DNA from: Arenicola marina
Taxonomy: Eukaryota > Annelida > Polychaeta > Arenicolidae
Assembly: GCA_964019135.1 (NCBI GenBank)
Contig: OZ025256.1
Coordinates: 41,078,035-41,142,034, forward strand
Length of the DNA: 64,000 bases
Direction of reading: 5' to 3'
Shown: piece by piece, positions 33,901 to 45,054 of the stretch
Position numbering within the stretch: position 1 is the stretch's first letter
Layout: the number at the start of each line of letters is the position of its first letter
Program-made: the position numbers and the translations under genes
The notes under the pieces: model-generated
Databases searched by the model: none
The model's input: only the letters and a program-made list of their open reading frames with translations
What the model was told of the DNA's origin: nothing

Positions 33901-36751
33901 TGGGTTTATAGTGGGTGGTGGTGGCGGCGGCAAGGGTCACCCTACCTGGGTTTATAGTGGGTGGTGGTGGCGGGGCAAGGGTCACCCTACCTGGGTTTAT
34001 AGTGGGTGGTGGTGGCGGGGGCAAGGGTCACCCTACCTGGGTTTATAGTGGGTCGTGGTGGCGGCGGCAAGGGTCACCCTACCTGGGTTTATAGTGGGTG
34101 GTGGTGGCGGGGGCAAGGGTTGCCCCGAGTCGATAGCCTTCTGCACTCCTCTGGCCGCCCGGATGGCGCTGACAAACTCTTCATGTTGCTGACGCCAGTT
34201 GTTCTTCTTGCCTGTCGGTTGCTGGGTTTGCTGCGGAGGGTGAGTGTGTTGTTGTCGCTACAATTAACACTGCAGAACTCACGTAATGGATATTACATAG
34301 CCACTAGCATATCATGTAATAAGATAGCCACTAGCATATCATGTAATAAGATAGCCACTAGCATATCATGTAATTAGACAGCCACTAGCATATCATGTAA
34401 TTAGATAGCCACTAGCATATCATGTAATTAGATAGCCACTAGCATATCATGTAATTAGATAGCCACTAGCATATCATGTAATTAGATAACCACTAGCATA
34501 TCATGTAATTAGATAGCCACTAGCATATCATGTAATTAGACAGCCACTAGCATATCATGTAATTAGATAGCCACTAGCATATCATGTAATTAGATAGCCA
34601 CTAGCATATCATTTAATTAGATAGCCACTAGCATATCATGTAATTAGATAGCCACTAGCAGATTATGTAATTATACCGGTACATAGCCACTAGCATATCA
34701 TGTAACAACATAACCACAAGTATATAATGTAATTAAATAGCCATTATAGCATATATAACACCATTATCCAGTTTAGACTACAACATATGCACAAGGCAAC
34801 AAAAGTCGATTTTGTTTATCCTCATGATATAATGCTGTATGGTTGGCTTCAAAATTTCCAAATTATCAATTTCAATTAATGGCCTAATTGTCTATTACAT
34901 ATCATCAATTTCCATTACTTGGAATTAGTTTTCATTATTATAAGTGGTATATTGCTGTAGCAGGCTTCGCTCACACTCAAATCCTAGACCTCAAAAAATG
35001 CAAAATGTAGATGAAAGTGCCAAAGATAGCACAACAAATAGTTTGTGTAACATGAAAGATATATCATCTTTTGTCACTGATAAAACTGTATGTGAAGTAA
35101 TGACAGTGAAAGCTGTTCGTAGTGTGTCCAGGGTTTAAACTTGTGAATGCAAAAGACATCTGTTTAAATACTTTCCAGGTGAACTGTTACTATACCTGTC
35201 TTGCAGCTGGTGCCCGACGTCCCTTGGTCGTCACAGACTTGATTTCTGTTCCTTCAGCCCTCTGCTTTGATGAGTCAAAGACTTTTCGTTTCTTCTGAGC
35301 GGCTTTGTTACAGATTGGTACATGGCGAGTCTGAAATAACTCAGTTGGGATATTATGCAGGAAATTGTTCTAATTTTTCATGTAAAACATCATTGATGAA
35401 TAAGATATTTATATCAAAATAAGCTTTGTTCAATGCCATGGAGTTTAATTAATTATTAGCCTATACCTAAACTAACTTAAATAGATGCATGCCTACATTA
35501 AATTAAATAGATACTTTGTTGAGATTTTGAGGCAGCATATATACAAAATATGTGAATTACCCTTACGAAAATGAGAAGTTAGCTTTCAGTTGCATTATAG
35601 GAAGTCCTCAGCAGAAAGCTAACCGAACAGTTATCTTTCAACTATAATTTATCATGCAAATGAGTTTGTTGTCAATTCTTTAGCTGGGCAATAACTGACT
35701 TCTAACTAGCTTTCAACTGGAAACTAACTCCAGTGATACAGTTGAAATTCGTATATCTTTTTCATATGGGTATACTAACCAAAGCATCCGGGTTGAAGTT
35801 GCGACCACAGATGTCACAAGAAATGAGTTGCTGTGTATTCGTACTGCTAAAGGCTGCAAAATAAACAATGCCATTGGAGACCATATAATAAAACTAGTGA
35901 AAATTAATAGTTCTGGTATGTCACCACTTGTCCTGGCTTGTCATGGATTACAAAATACATACCTCATTGAGGTGGGGGGGGAAGGTCTATATATTAGATG
36001 GACTTGATTTGCATGGAAAAATAGCATTCTTCTTAAAAAGGGGTCATTAAAAAATTGTCCTACTTTAAAAACAACCACTCTTGAGGCGGATAAACCCCCC
36101 TTAGATCTGCTGCTAAAGAGATTTAATGTCATATACAACAGATGAGATATATCAAGTAGATTTCACCTATAAACAGTGACCTCTCATGTCAGATCTCATG
36201 TAATGGAATAAATAAATGCCAAAAAAATTGGTTACAAATATTGTATAGAAGCAAACCAATTTCAATTAGATCTATGTATATTTTTTATATATTTTAAGTA
36301 GCAATTACTTTCATAGTTACCCACCTCACATATTCACATACTTTCAGAATTTATTTATATGATATAATAATTTGTATCATTCATATTTTAAATTTAAATG
36401 GCTGCCTAGATTATAAAATTAAATGATTAAATTATCTTTCTTTCCCCTTGAATATTTTTATTAAGTATTTCTATTTTTATATTGATATTATAATACTGCT
36501 GCAGGTGAAATAAAAATAAGTAGATCTATAGATCTAGTTACCTAATTTCTTTTTACATTATTTTATTCTATAAACATATGTCTACAGAATGCATAAAACT
36601 AACTTTTCCAACAGCTTGTTTTGTATGTTAATACATCACGTACAATAAAAAATTATACATGAAATATATTAAAAATATGGCAAAACTGATAGATCTAAAG
36701 GTATATGGATCTACCTCTCATTTGAATACTTCTAAGTTCTTTAACTGGCAT
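24957..36751 (-). CDS. ZC2HC1A: ZC2HC1A/B (FAM164)-like zinc finger C2HC protein, one exon missing
   Basis: Role: uncharacterised; the family has two C2HC fingers and a C-terminal zinc ribbon. Exons on the minus strand: 36751-36715 (start [12 protein letters not shown]), 35853-35780, 35330-35196, 34230-34083, 27490-27384, 25719-25547 and 25173-24957. Finger 1 spans exons 2-3: C25-x2-C28 (SCDICGRNF), then H40-x3-C44 (RHVPIC). Next come [18 protein letters not shown] and [19 protein letters not shown] followed by a six-proline run, all matching vertebrate FAM164 proteins. The last exon ends with [12 protein letters not shown] and AKFCCECG, the family's C-terminal ribbon. Junctions are GT-AG and every adjacent phase fits. 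The exon for finger 2 was not found; phase allows it between 34083 and 27490, where 200 bases are unsequenced. Exons 27490-27384 and 25719-25547 encode low-complexity linker and rest on splice and phase fit. The A or B paralogue cannot be chosen. Confidence 0.88.
26490..27192. mobile_element. Cluster of three family A MITEs
   Basis: Three adjoining copies of the same 230-240-bp element: about 26492-26720 (forward), 26716-26956 (forward) and 26960-27192 (reverse). Shared blocks are TTAGTCTTAGCCTC, AGCACTTTCTTAATT, CTTGGGTGACTACTTATG and AATCGCTCGACA. The termini approximate GGGGCCGTATTCATAAT and its complement. The forward and reverse copies form a long inverted repeat. The cluster is in an intron of the ZC2HC1-like gene. 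Confidence 0.85.
27195..27357 (+). mobile_element. tRNA-derived SINE, copy 9, 5'-truncated
   Basis: Starts inside the body at GCTGTGTGGTCGCAGGATAA and runs through GGGGACATGGCTCCACTCTC to the terminus AATATACAACCAACC, which is partly duplicated at the end (CTACAACCAACCTG). It abuts the right end of the MITE cluster. The exon at 27384-27490 begins only 27 bp beyond. Confidence 0.85.
27560..30205. repeat. G-rich ~59-bp minisatellite, about 45 copies, in a ZC2HC1 intron
   Basis: Unit of about 58-61 bp: GGTGCTAGGGGTACGGGAAA, a G-run of 5-10, GCAGTATGAGGGATGG and GAGGGAGAGAAGGAGA. The G-run length varies from unit to unit. On the transcribed (minus) sense it is almost pure pyrimidine plus TAG, lying directly upstream of the 3' splice site at 27491. 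The 139-codon plus-strand frames ([17 protein letters not shown] type) are array artefacts. The four or more G-tracts per unit make G-quadruplex formation on the plus strand likely. Confidence 0.95.
30206..30536. other. Intron sequence between two arrays
   Basis: A G-rich degenerate extension of the preceding array (to about 30400), then about 130 bp of unique sequence. The minus-strand translation of the unique part ([20 protein letters not shown]) is open but lacks the cysteines and histidine needed for the missing C2HC finger, so I do not call it an exon. Confidence 0.5.
30537..30825. repeat. 24-bp minisatellite (minus-sense ACACCAGGTAACATGG) ending at the gap
   Basis: About twelve copies of a 24-bp unit, plus-strand TGGGACGCCATGTTACCTGG then TGTG. 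In the sense of the ZC2HC1-like gene each unit contains CCAG/GTAACA, a good 5' splice-site match. The array runs straight into the assembly gap. It may be a splice-donor-derived array from an exon hidden in the gap (inference). Confidence 0.9.
30826..31025. other. Assembly gap (200 N)
   Basis: Exactly 200 undetermined bases between two tandem arrays. The round number suggests a gap of unknown true size. It lies in the interval where the missing second C2HC finger exon of the ZC2HC1-like gene is expected. Confidence 0.99.
31026..34120. repeat. ~46-bp minisatellite containing the ZC2HC1 exon 4 end and its 5' splice site
   Basis: About 65-70 units of mostly 46 bp (some 40-bp variants). In the minus sense a unit reads GTAGGGTGACCCTTGCCCCC, GCCACCACCACCCACTATAA, ACCCAG. 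The true exon ends with the same CCCTTGCCCCCGCC...ACTATAAACCCAG followed by GTAGGG (donor at 34082). Each unit thus carries about 37 exon bases encoding [11 protein letters not shown] plus an intact GTAGGG donor. The unit length is not a multiple of three, so use of most downstream donors would shift frame. Confidence 0.95.
34300..34720. repeat. 27-bp tandem repeat (AGCCACTAGCATATCATGTA), about 15 copies
   Basis: Unit AGCCACTAGCATATCATGTA plus ATTAGAT, in the ZC2HC1 intron between exons 3 and 4, about 70 bp upstream (gene sense) of the exon 4 acceptor. The right-hand units degrade progressively (34660-34760). It contains no splice-site copy. Confidence 0.95.
35560..35779 (-). mobile_element. 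MITE, family B, copy 2, abutting a 5' splice site
   Basis: Inverted copy of 5600-5860: CCCTTACGAAAATGAGAAGT at the left, ATAGGAAGTCCTCAGCAGAA, then AACTAACTCCAGTGATACAG and ACGAAT at the right. Similarity continues to within a few bases of the ZC2HC1 exon 2 donor (GTTAGT at 35779-35774), so the insertion lies at the very start of intron 2. Confidence 0.85.
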
Positions 36752-37560
36752 GGTAAAATATAGTTTATTTTTCATTTTTTAATGCAAGTAGGTAAGATAA
36801 ATTATAGCTAGACTATAGCCTATAAGAAAAATATAGGCTTAACCTAAGCATTGTATTAAGGCTCAGTTGCTGTTCAAATACAATAAATAGTCTCAAAAAG
36901 AGATTTTCAAATGCCTAATCCTTAAGTTACCCCCTATCTCTATTTTTAGGGCGTGCATACATCATGTGGCCCCCTCTCCCCTCCCTCTTCTGCCTGGTCT
37001 GCCATTAGGCCACTGTCTACAGAGTGAGTTGTCTTTCAAGACTAAAGCACTGCGGACAAGGACAGAAAGAATGTCGAAATCGCCCGATCGCGGAACACCG
37101 AGCAGTCGCGGCCTAAGGCTCAGAGACTGATAAAGGATAGGCCCTACATCTCCGTGGCCACATCAATCAGTCGTCAACACGTAGATCTAGAAGACCTTCA
37201 TTGGTAAGAAATACTTTATGAACGGATATGGAAACACAGCTCTGATACATTAGAGGCCACAGACAACCTACCATCGAACTCCATCTTGTTTGTACTAGCA
37301 ACAATATTTATTTGTTGATCATTCGCTAGGCGTCGCTAAAATGTGGCCATGCTGTGCCAATCTCCTAGCCTGGTTCCCGGTTTCCCAGCTCCCCGGCAGA
37401 GCGAAGGCACAGGACAACCAACTGATATAGATCTGTCTGAACATCCTAGATTTTCCAGCATAATAAACCGAGTCGCGTCCTATCGCTAGATTCCATCGAT
37501 TGATACTCCACCTAGCTGTAATCCCCTAAGCACCTTAACCTCATATGGTTTCAATAGTGG
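36752..37560. promoter_or_regulatory. Candidate promoter/5' region of the ZC2HC1-like gene
   Basis: Upstream of the minus-strand start codon. AT-rich sequence to about 36950 gives way to a more GC/CpG-rich stretch (about 37040-37200, containing AATCGCCCGATCGCGGAACA) that could hold the start site. No TATA box or initiator is obvious. This is inference from position and composition only. Confidence 0.3.
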
Positions 37561-38150
37561 TTAGGCCTACGTGACGTCACAGGGGGTGATGAAGAAACTA
37601 TTAGTGTTCTGCCCCCCCCCCCCCCCCCTCCACCTCCCCCCGCCGGTTGCAAGTTTTCAGTCCCCGTCGTCAACAAAAAAATGGTGGATTCCCCGGTCAC
37701 AATTTTGTTCAGAGCCCCCCCTTTTTCAAATTCCTGGATCCGCCCCTGAGTAACGAATTTGTCTATGGAGGCGATGGAGTAACGGTGGGCAGGGGCGGCT
37801 CTAGGAATTTGCCAAGGGGGCGGGGGGGGGTTGCTCTCTGAAAATTTCCGACCGAGGGGTGTGCTCCCGAGGGGGGGGGGGGGCGTGCTTCGAGAAGCCG
37901 ACCCTTAACAGTGCATGTTGTTCCCAGGGGGGGTGTTGCTCTCTGAAAACTTGTGACCGGGGAGGGGGGGGGGGGCTGGACTTGGAGATCCCGACTTTAA
38001 CAGTGTATGTTCAGTTTCCCAGGGGGGGGGGGGTGCTCTCTGAAGACTTTAACATGTATGTTAACATGTATGTTGTATGTTATGGTTCCCAAGAGTGGGG
38101 GGGGGTTGCAACCCCCCTAACCCCCCCGCCCTAAATCCGCCACTGGTGGG
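37561..38150. mobile_element. Family C hAT-like MITE remnants
   Basis: The string GGATCCGCCCCTG at 37736-37748 is a right terminus. A second element starts at CAGGGGCGGCTCTAGG (37790) and ends at AAATCCGCCACTG (38145), with internal repeats of GTTGCTCTCTGAAAA and CAGTGTATGTTCAGTTTCCC separated by long G-runs. The internal blocks are amplified compared with the 140-bp copy at 15175. The target duplication is not clear. Confidence 0.7.
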
Positions 38151-38650
38151 GTAGGTTACGTGACGTCCCAGGAGGCGGTGGAGTGCCGGTCATGTACGCT
38201 ATGTGACGTCACGGAGGGCGATCGGGTGCCGGTGGGGTAAGCTACGTGACGTCACAGGGGATCATGGAAAACCGGCGAGCCAGGGAAAAGTGACTTCACA
38301 AGGGGCGATGCCAGATGGGGTTGGTGTTGATCTATGTGACGTCGGGTTACCGATTGCGGTATATCTACATGACGTTATAGAGGCGACGGGGAACGGTTGG
38401 GGTATGTCTGATTGACGTCACATGGGGCGATGGGGTAGGCCTACCGATTGGTGTTGATCTACGTGACGTCACATGGGGTGCCGGTTAGAGTAGATCTACG
38501 TTAGTGACGTCAGAGCGTGATAGTGTACCGCTTGGAGTAGGTCCCCGTGACGTCACACTGACGGGGCGATGGGGTACCGGTTGGGGTAGGTCTGCTTGAC
38601 GTCACATGGGGCAATAGGGTACTGGTTTGGATAGGCTTACAGGACGCCAC
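38150..38650. repeat. Degenerate ~45-60-bp repeat carrying CRE palindromes
   Basis: About nine units of the form CTACGTGACGTCACAGGGGC, GATGGGGTACCGGTTGGGGT. Most retain TGACGTCA or TGACGTC, the full cAMP-response-element palindrome (for example 38203-38210, 38247-38254, 38464-38471, 38549-38556). It lies between the head-to-head ZC2HC1-like and MTMR9 genes. Whether it binds CREB/ATF factors is unknown. Confidence 0.8.
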
Positions 38651-39750
38651 ATGGGGATTATCAGATCTAGGGGGGTGGGGGAGGGGTCGGTGTCGGTTTG
38701 TGGGCAGACACTATGTTGTAAAGTTCCAGAATTAAACTTTTTTATATTTTTCAACACAAAGCGACACTTTATATACCATATTTCATGGTCTGATTACAGA
38801 TTAGTTCAAGAACAATATATACTCGTTCTATTCATGGCCTGGAGCCGGCTCAATATCTTTAAAACTAGTGAAAGACTGCGTTAACATGGGGTTTTCCAGG
38901 AATCTGAACGTGACATGGAAGGCGGACCCAGAATTTTGCAAAGGGGGGATCGAAGGGTGGGGGGCTGCATTTTATTGTATATAGTACCTTGATACAATAT
39001 TCAGAGAAAGAGGGGCACCTGCCTGTTATCGCCTACATTCCAGCAAAAATGGGGGGATACGTGCGGAACTTGCGAGCGACTTTTGCCCGCGGAGGAGTTC
39101 GCTCGAAAAGCCTTGGAACCAGGTTAGAAGCGCCCTCTGCCGAGAGGAGTTGTTTGTTAATTCAGTGCGAGCCTAGCGGAAGTTACATTATTTACTCTCG
39201 AACGTCAAGACTCAAGTCGAGCTGTTGTAGCATTGATAATGATAGCGATGTAGATAGCGTTCGAGGTCCCAAAGGTTTAACTTTACTTTTATCTTCAGTG
39301 TTAGGGAGGCTCTGTGTTCTATTAACGAACGAAGATTTGACTGAGGTAGGCCAACCGTCCAGATTTACACCTGTACACAGTCACAGCGCTTGATGATGTG
39401 GGTGTATGCCAGTATGGTCCGAACGGCAGAACGGCCGTGTGGGTTAGGGTGTGGGGTGGTGGGGTGGGGTGCGTGAAGCGCATAGCTGGGGGTGGAGGCA
39501 GGGTTGCATGAACTGATTAGCAGCCATGTGCATAGCCGGGTAGTGTGCAATTACGCCTTAAGCCATAAAAAAGGAGTTATCACGCTGAAACTACAGTAAT
39601 ATAAAAAAAATGACCAAAAGAATGAATCGAACATGTACAATATTCAATTGTCAATTGCTGGCTTTGTGTCTGCATGGCCTCAGCTATGCCGATAATAACT
39701 ACACCGCCAAGCATCCTCTGCCGCCGATCACTTATTCCCCCTTCCCCAGC
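38651..39750. other. Intergenic, no gene recognised
   Basis: Includes a G-rich tract and a family C-like fragment (38920-38965). The 134-codon plus frame at 38989-39393 has no recognisable domain. GCGCCCTCTGCCGAG at 39129-39143 is a weak CTCF-like match. Confidence 0.4.
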
Positions 39751-39759
39751 CTCCCCACC

Positions 39760-40180
39760 AATACTAAGGTAGCCCGTCCAATAAACGCTAGATGGCGCTG
39801 CGAAATGACGTCGCGCGGTTCGCAAATGTGTGATTTAGGGGGTGCTTCTTTTTCCGCGATCGGCACACCTACAGTTTTTATTGTAGTTACTTCCGCTTTA
39901 TCCTCCAGCCATGGCGGCATTCTCAGGATGATTTGTCTGCTTGGGGAATTTAAATCGACCAAAAATAAAGCTTTTAGAGCCAGATGAATAGAGATTGGGT
40001 AGGAATTTAATAGAAGTTGAAATCGGAGAACTTTCCGGCACGGGAATTTGAATTTAGAAGCCCTTATAACCCCATAGAGACAATTGTTAGTTATGTATCT
40101 AAGGTTGCCTGAGTGTGCCAGCTTTCGATTTGAAGCGCCCCCCTCCGAGTAGGCGATATTAGAAGCCGTTACGGACTTTG
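39760..40180 (+). promoter_or_regulatory. Candidate MTMR9 promoter/5' non-coding exon
   Basis: A CpG-containing island in AT-rich surroundings with promoter-like motifs: CCAAT at 39778-39782, GCTAGATGGCGCTGCG at 39787-39802, ACTTCCGC (ETS-type) at 39889-39896, and GCCATGGCGGC (YY1-like) at 39908-39918. The first coding exon of MTMR9 (45054) is preceded by a 3' splice site, so at least one upstream non-coding exon is needed. This region is a candidate source (inference). Confidence 0.3.
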
Positions 40181-42970
40181 CGTGGCGTAAGAGATCGATG
40201 TCAACATTTAAATAGCTTCTGTTAAATTGATAGTGCGCGTAAATAGGGACGGCAGCATGTATATTTAGCCTAGAATTATGTGTTTGTTTGTGGATTACAT
40301 GCTTTCAATACCAATTATTGAAGTATTTTACTATTTTAAATTATTTAAAACTGTATTTCGAACCTGCTCAGACTTGTTTGACCATTAAAATTATAGTATT
40401 TATAGATCTGCCATACATTTATTCATACTTTGGTATCATTGCACATCAACCTTGACTTAGTTAAGATAAATATATCTTTGTATATTTCTTTTATGATATT
40501 TTGTATTAGTTTTAATTAAACTTATTTGATATTTGTTTAATTTAAATTAATAACTGTCACAATATCTTGTCCTTAATACACTAACATTATTTTTCTAAAC
40601 ACATTATCAGTCTGATATGTTAATATTATAACTGAACTGAGGGATCTTTTATGTTTAACTCTATTCTTATAATTTATAAATTTTATATGGGGGGGGGGGG
40701 ATGGTTACATGTAATACAATTCAGCCATATCTGCTATTTTTACATTTCTATGGACTGATTCATAGTTGGGAGGAGATACTTATATATTATGTAACTGACA
40801 AACTAATCAATATTTAATAAAAGGGTTCAAATTGCTTGTGATAATTTTAATTACTTTAAAATATCAACATATAGTTATACCGTTCTGTGCTATCTTACCT
40901 CTAAATAGTATACACATCTTAAGGAAGTTATTTTATAAACTATGGAAGACATTTAGTGTAACAAGTACACAGCCATCCCTAAATATTCTACCACCTTAAG
41001 AAATGCTTTCCTCTATAGAAGTTTGTTTCTGAAGAAGCTGAGGTAGGGATATATTGCTCTCTAGCTCGGTTAATGAATACAATATCTTTGTGGAAACGAA
41101 GGGTTTACACTTGTGTAGCCAGGCCTGGCTCTAGTACATAATTTAGAATTTCCTCATAACATGCCAATGGTTTAAGAAATTCATTAAGGGTAATTTGCGA
41201 TCATGCGGTCTATGCATGTACTGCCAGGGCATGATTCTGTTCTCTCATTTCCCTGGTATAGTTGCTTGGTTCCAATCCAGGCCATGGCACCTAATGGCAT
41301 CCATTTATTATCCTGGGAGGTTGCTACATCCACTTCAGTGCATGTGTAATTTGATCCCAGTCAGTTTTGAGTGAAAAGGTGATTATGCCGCATGTAGACA
41401 TATACTAACTGCACAAGTAAGATTCATAAGATTTTATTCACAGGGTGGAAGCGCTAGGTAGTCAATGCAGGTATACAGGTGTCCATGTAGTCCTCTATTC
41501 CAATTTCAATTTTCAAGTTCTTTCAAGTATTGTTTCATGCATGGTTAATGTCTTATGGTAAAGATCCAGCCTTTTCTGCATGCACTATTCCAATATGTGT
41601 CTGTTTTTACTTGGAACCTAAAAGAAAATCAAACACTCATAGATGTACAGCATTAAAGTAAGATGACGAAGTGCAAATGTTAACAAAATAGCCAGATACT
41701 AACTTTAAAAAGTGATACAATAAATTAATTCAACAAATACATTGAAACAATTACAGAACAAATATGTAAATAATTGTATAGAGTTATAGCAATCAGGTAT
41801 TCTAGTAGTGATAAGATAGCATATATATGTTACCATAGTGTAAAATAAGTAAACACTTACCTCAATCTCTTTAATGTTTTATCCATGTCACAAAAAATTG
41901 TGCACTAAAATCTTATACTATAGTTGAAGTCATTTCGTAGTAGTAATCAACAACATGACATATCATAATCAAAAATGTTTTGGAAGTAAAGGTAGTTAGA
42001 TTAGTTCTGTTTGTGACAATTTCACATTTTTAATATTTAATAATAATTTATATAATAATATTTTATTAAACCTAATCTAGTTATAGAAATAATTTAAGGT
42101 GAGATTAACCATATTATAAAAGTATTATAAATTAATATTAATTATTCCTTGATATAATAAATTATTTTTTAGGCGCAAAAATTACCAAGAACAAGTTTTT
42201 CAGATTTTTGTTGATAATATTTCACATAATATAATAATGTATTTAAATATACCTAATATCATAATAAAAATAATATAAAGGAGGATCAATGATATAATAG
42301 AAGCATTATGAAGTAATGTTAATCATTCCATGATATAATAACAACTTTTAAAGGGTATGAATCACCATACAATTTTTTTCTTATTTTTTTCTTATTTTTA
42401 ATATTGAAAATTTAATTAAAAAATCAGTGATCGATGGTTAATTATCAAAATATATTATATTTATAAAAGTAATAATGAATTTTAATAATGACATATTCAA
42501 AAACACATCACTCGGCCAAGTTTTATTGATTTATGTTGGACCAGTCTGAAGAAAATGGCAAAATAGTGACAAATTAGTTTAAAATTGGCCTTTTTTACCC
42601 CACAAAATCACAGAAATGGATACAGTGACCGAAATCTATAAAATGCTATAACTTTTTTATTTATTAATATTTTTTCACCAGATCTTTCTTATTAAGTTTC
42701 TGATGCACTCTAGTTTCTAGATAGACATTAATAAATGGCTTTATCCACATTTAATTTTATTACCTGGACAGGCTAACTAAGGGGTGGGGAGACCACACGG
42801 CCATTGCGCAGTTATGGTAGTACAGCCGTTCTGTGTCTATTGACTGATGCAGGTTATTAGCCAGAGACTCACCTGTTTTAATTTTAGCGGGCAGATTTTC
42901 AGTTTGGCAGGCACTCAGGCGCTATTTACCGACCCAAAAAATGGTCTTTTGGTCAGGAGGTTTAGAAGCT
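40181..42970. other. AT-rich intergenic or 5' intron, no gene recognised
   Basis: Strongly AT-rich sequence with no open frame of note. If the candidate promoter at 39.8-40.2 kb is right, this is the first intron of MTMR9. A G-run is at 40688-40700. Confidence 0.5.
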
Positions 42971-42979
42971 TATCATGAC

Positions 42980-43140
42980 CAGGGGCGGATCTAGGGGGGG
43001 GGGGGGGTACCAGAACATACAACATACATGTTAACATACATGTTAAAGTCCCAAGTGGTCAGAGAGCAACCCCCCCCCCCCCCCACTGGGAAACTGAACA
43101 TACACTGTTAAACTCAGGTTCTCTAAGCCCTGCCCCCTTA
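42980..43140 (+). mobile_element. Family C hAT-like MITE, 3'-truncated
   Basis: Begins CAGGGGCGGATCTAGG, followed by a G-run, CATACATGTTAAAGTCCC, a C-run and AACTGAACATACACTGTTAA. The right inverted repeat (CTAGATCCGCCCCTG) is absent. Confidence 0.75.
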
Positions 43141-45053
43141 TTCAGAGAGCAATGCCAGCCGGGATATTGGCAGTCGCCGATGCACTGTCCCTGCCTATCA
43201 TAATCCCATCTGGCTGAAGAGGCCAAGAAGTCAATTAATCTGGCGTGGTTCCATTGCCCGGTTGCGCCTATATTAGTCTAAGACAGCAGTTGTATCAAGT
43301 TACACAACTGACTGCCACTTCCCGAACGATGCCCCGCCACTCTACGAGTTAAGTCAAAACCTGGCCAATGATGACGATGGACCCCTGACTCAACTCGCCA
43401 CTCCCCTATTAATGCATCGCGGCTTCACTGACCATGCGATGCATTGACGGCCTGTATAAACAATGCCTAATCTGCGGGGTGTTAAGCTGGTTCCGCTGAA
43501 ACTGTGTCATGCGTACCCATCAAAGAAACATACATCCGTCAATTCTGATGGCCTTTGAAAACAAACATTAACACAGGAAACAACTTGCTACCCTAAGACA
43601 TTGGCCAAGTCTTTTGGGATCCACCCATTGCAATGCTTTATCTGTTGGCTGCATTTACAAATCAATCTTTTCCATAACATGTATTTCAACTGCAGCGTCA
43701 TGAACCCAGTGCTTCAAAGCACGGGCAAATCTCACACCAAAGGTGCGACTTATACACCATTGCGACTTATATACTGCTCAAGTCTCAATATTTCTCAAAA
43801 TTGGCGGGAAATTACGGTAATTTACGGTAGTGACAAGCTAAGTGACAGTGACAGTCACAACTAAAGTCAAAGTCATAAATGGTGTAGTCATAGAGTGATG
43901 TTATGCTCACATTTTCTGTGAATTTGTCGTGATCATTTTAGGGATAACAAAAATATTTTGATATAAAGATAACATTGCAGTACAAACATAAGTTTGGTAT
44001 CATTAATATTGCCCAGTGTTGCTTTCTCACATGAGGGATTGTCGCAGAAAATATGGGCCGAAACGTCACTCTACAGCATTTATGACTTTGACTTTAGACT
44101 GTGATACTGTGGTAGATCTCGCTCCGTACAGGTCTGGTGCGACATTAATAGACCAAAAACTACCTGCGCCAAATCTTTTTGGCACAGCAGTGGTTCCAGG
44201 CTAAGCCACAGCAGGTATCAAACTTTCTGAGTCAGTTCATAACCCTTGATCCCTGTATATCGGTGTTGGTCCTAGCAGAGGTCTATAGTGGGCTGGACCA
44301 ATATCACAGCAGTGCTGATGTAACATGAATCTCAGGCTATGCTAGTTCTGTCTTAGCCTGAAAACAAGACGTTACTGTAATTAGACAGTTGCTAATAGAT
44401 GACAAGTAACGTCTGAACTGATCATACTTGTTTGCTGTTTACACTGAGACAGCCTCTCATTATTGACATCAAGTTATATTTTCTCTGTTTTACCACTTCA
44501 TTGGTATCCTAATAGCATGTATAATGGGATACCAAATATTTTGTATTGGCACAGGGCTATAGAAGGAAATTAGTTCCAGGGATGTCAAGCCATCTGATGC
44601 TTGACATCACGACTCTTAAGTAAATATCCGACTTTTATAATTTAAGGAGAGAGATATCTTGATATTTTATTGTTTTGTTTTTTATATTTTATTTAACCAG
44701 ACACTGCCTTATTTCTGTTACTACCAGTATATAGAGAGGGATCAAGGTCTATAAATATATTTTAAAACTATTTCTGTGTCAAATATTGATTAATATCATA
44801 TAAAATACAAGTAATTAAATGTAACATATATTTGAGAGCTGTTACTTTCACTTGTGTTATCAAATAAAAGAGGTATAAATAATTTATTTTATATGGAATC
44901 TTCAATGGTGATTAATTGCCAGGATATGAGATTTATTACACAACGATTATTCACATATATATGTTGAATTTACTGATAATGTAAAAAAAAGTATCATAAA
45001 AATCATACAAATTTCAATTAAAACATTAACAGCTCTGTTGTTTCCTATAACAG
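43141..45053. other. Upstream of MTMR9 coding exon 1, no gene recognised
   Basis: No supported open frame. The repeated string TGCGACTTATA (43746-43756 and 43762-43772) and GGCGGGAAATTACGGTAATT near 43804 look like parts of an old DNA transposon, but I cannot define its ends. Confidence 0.4.
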
Positions 45054-45054
45054 G

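Noticed and set aside
38989..39393. 134-codon plus-strand frame
   Set aside because: No recognisable domain, no homology I can name, and no splice context linking it to MTMR9.
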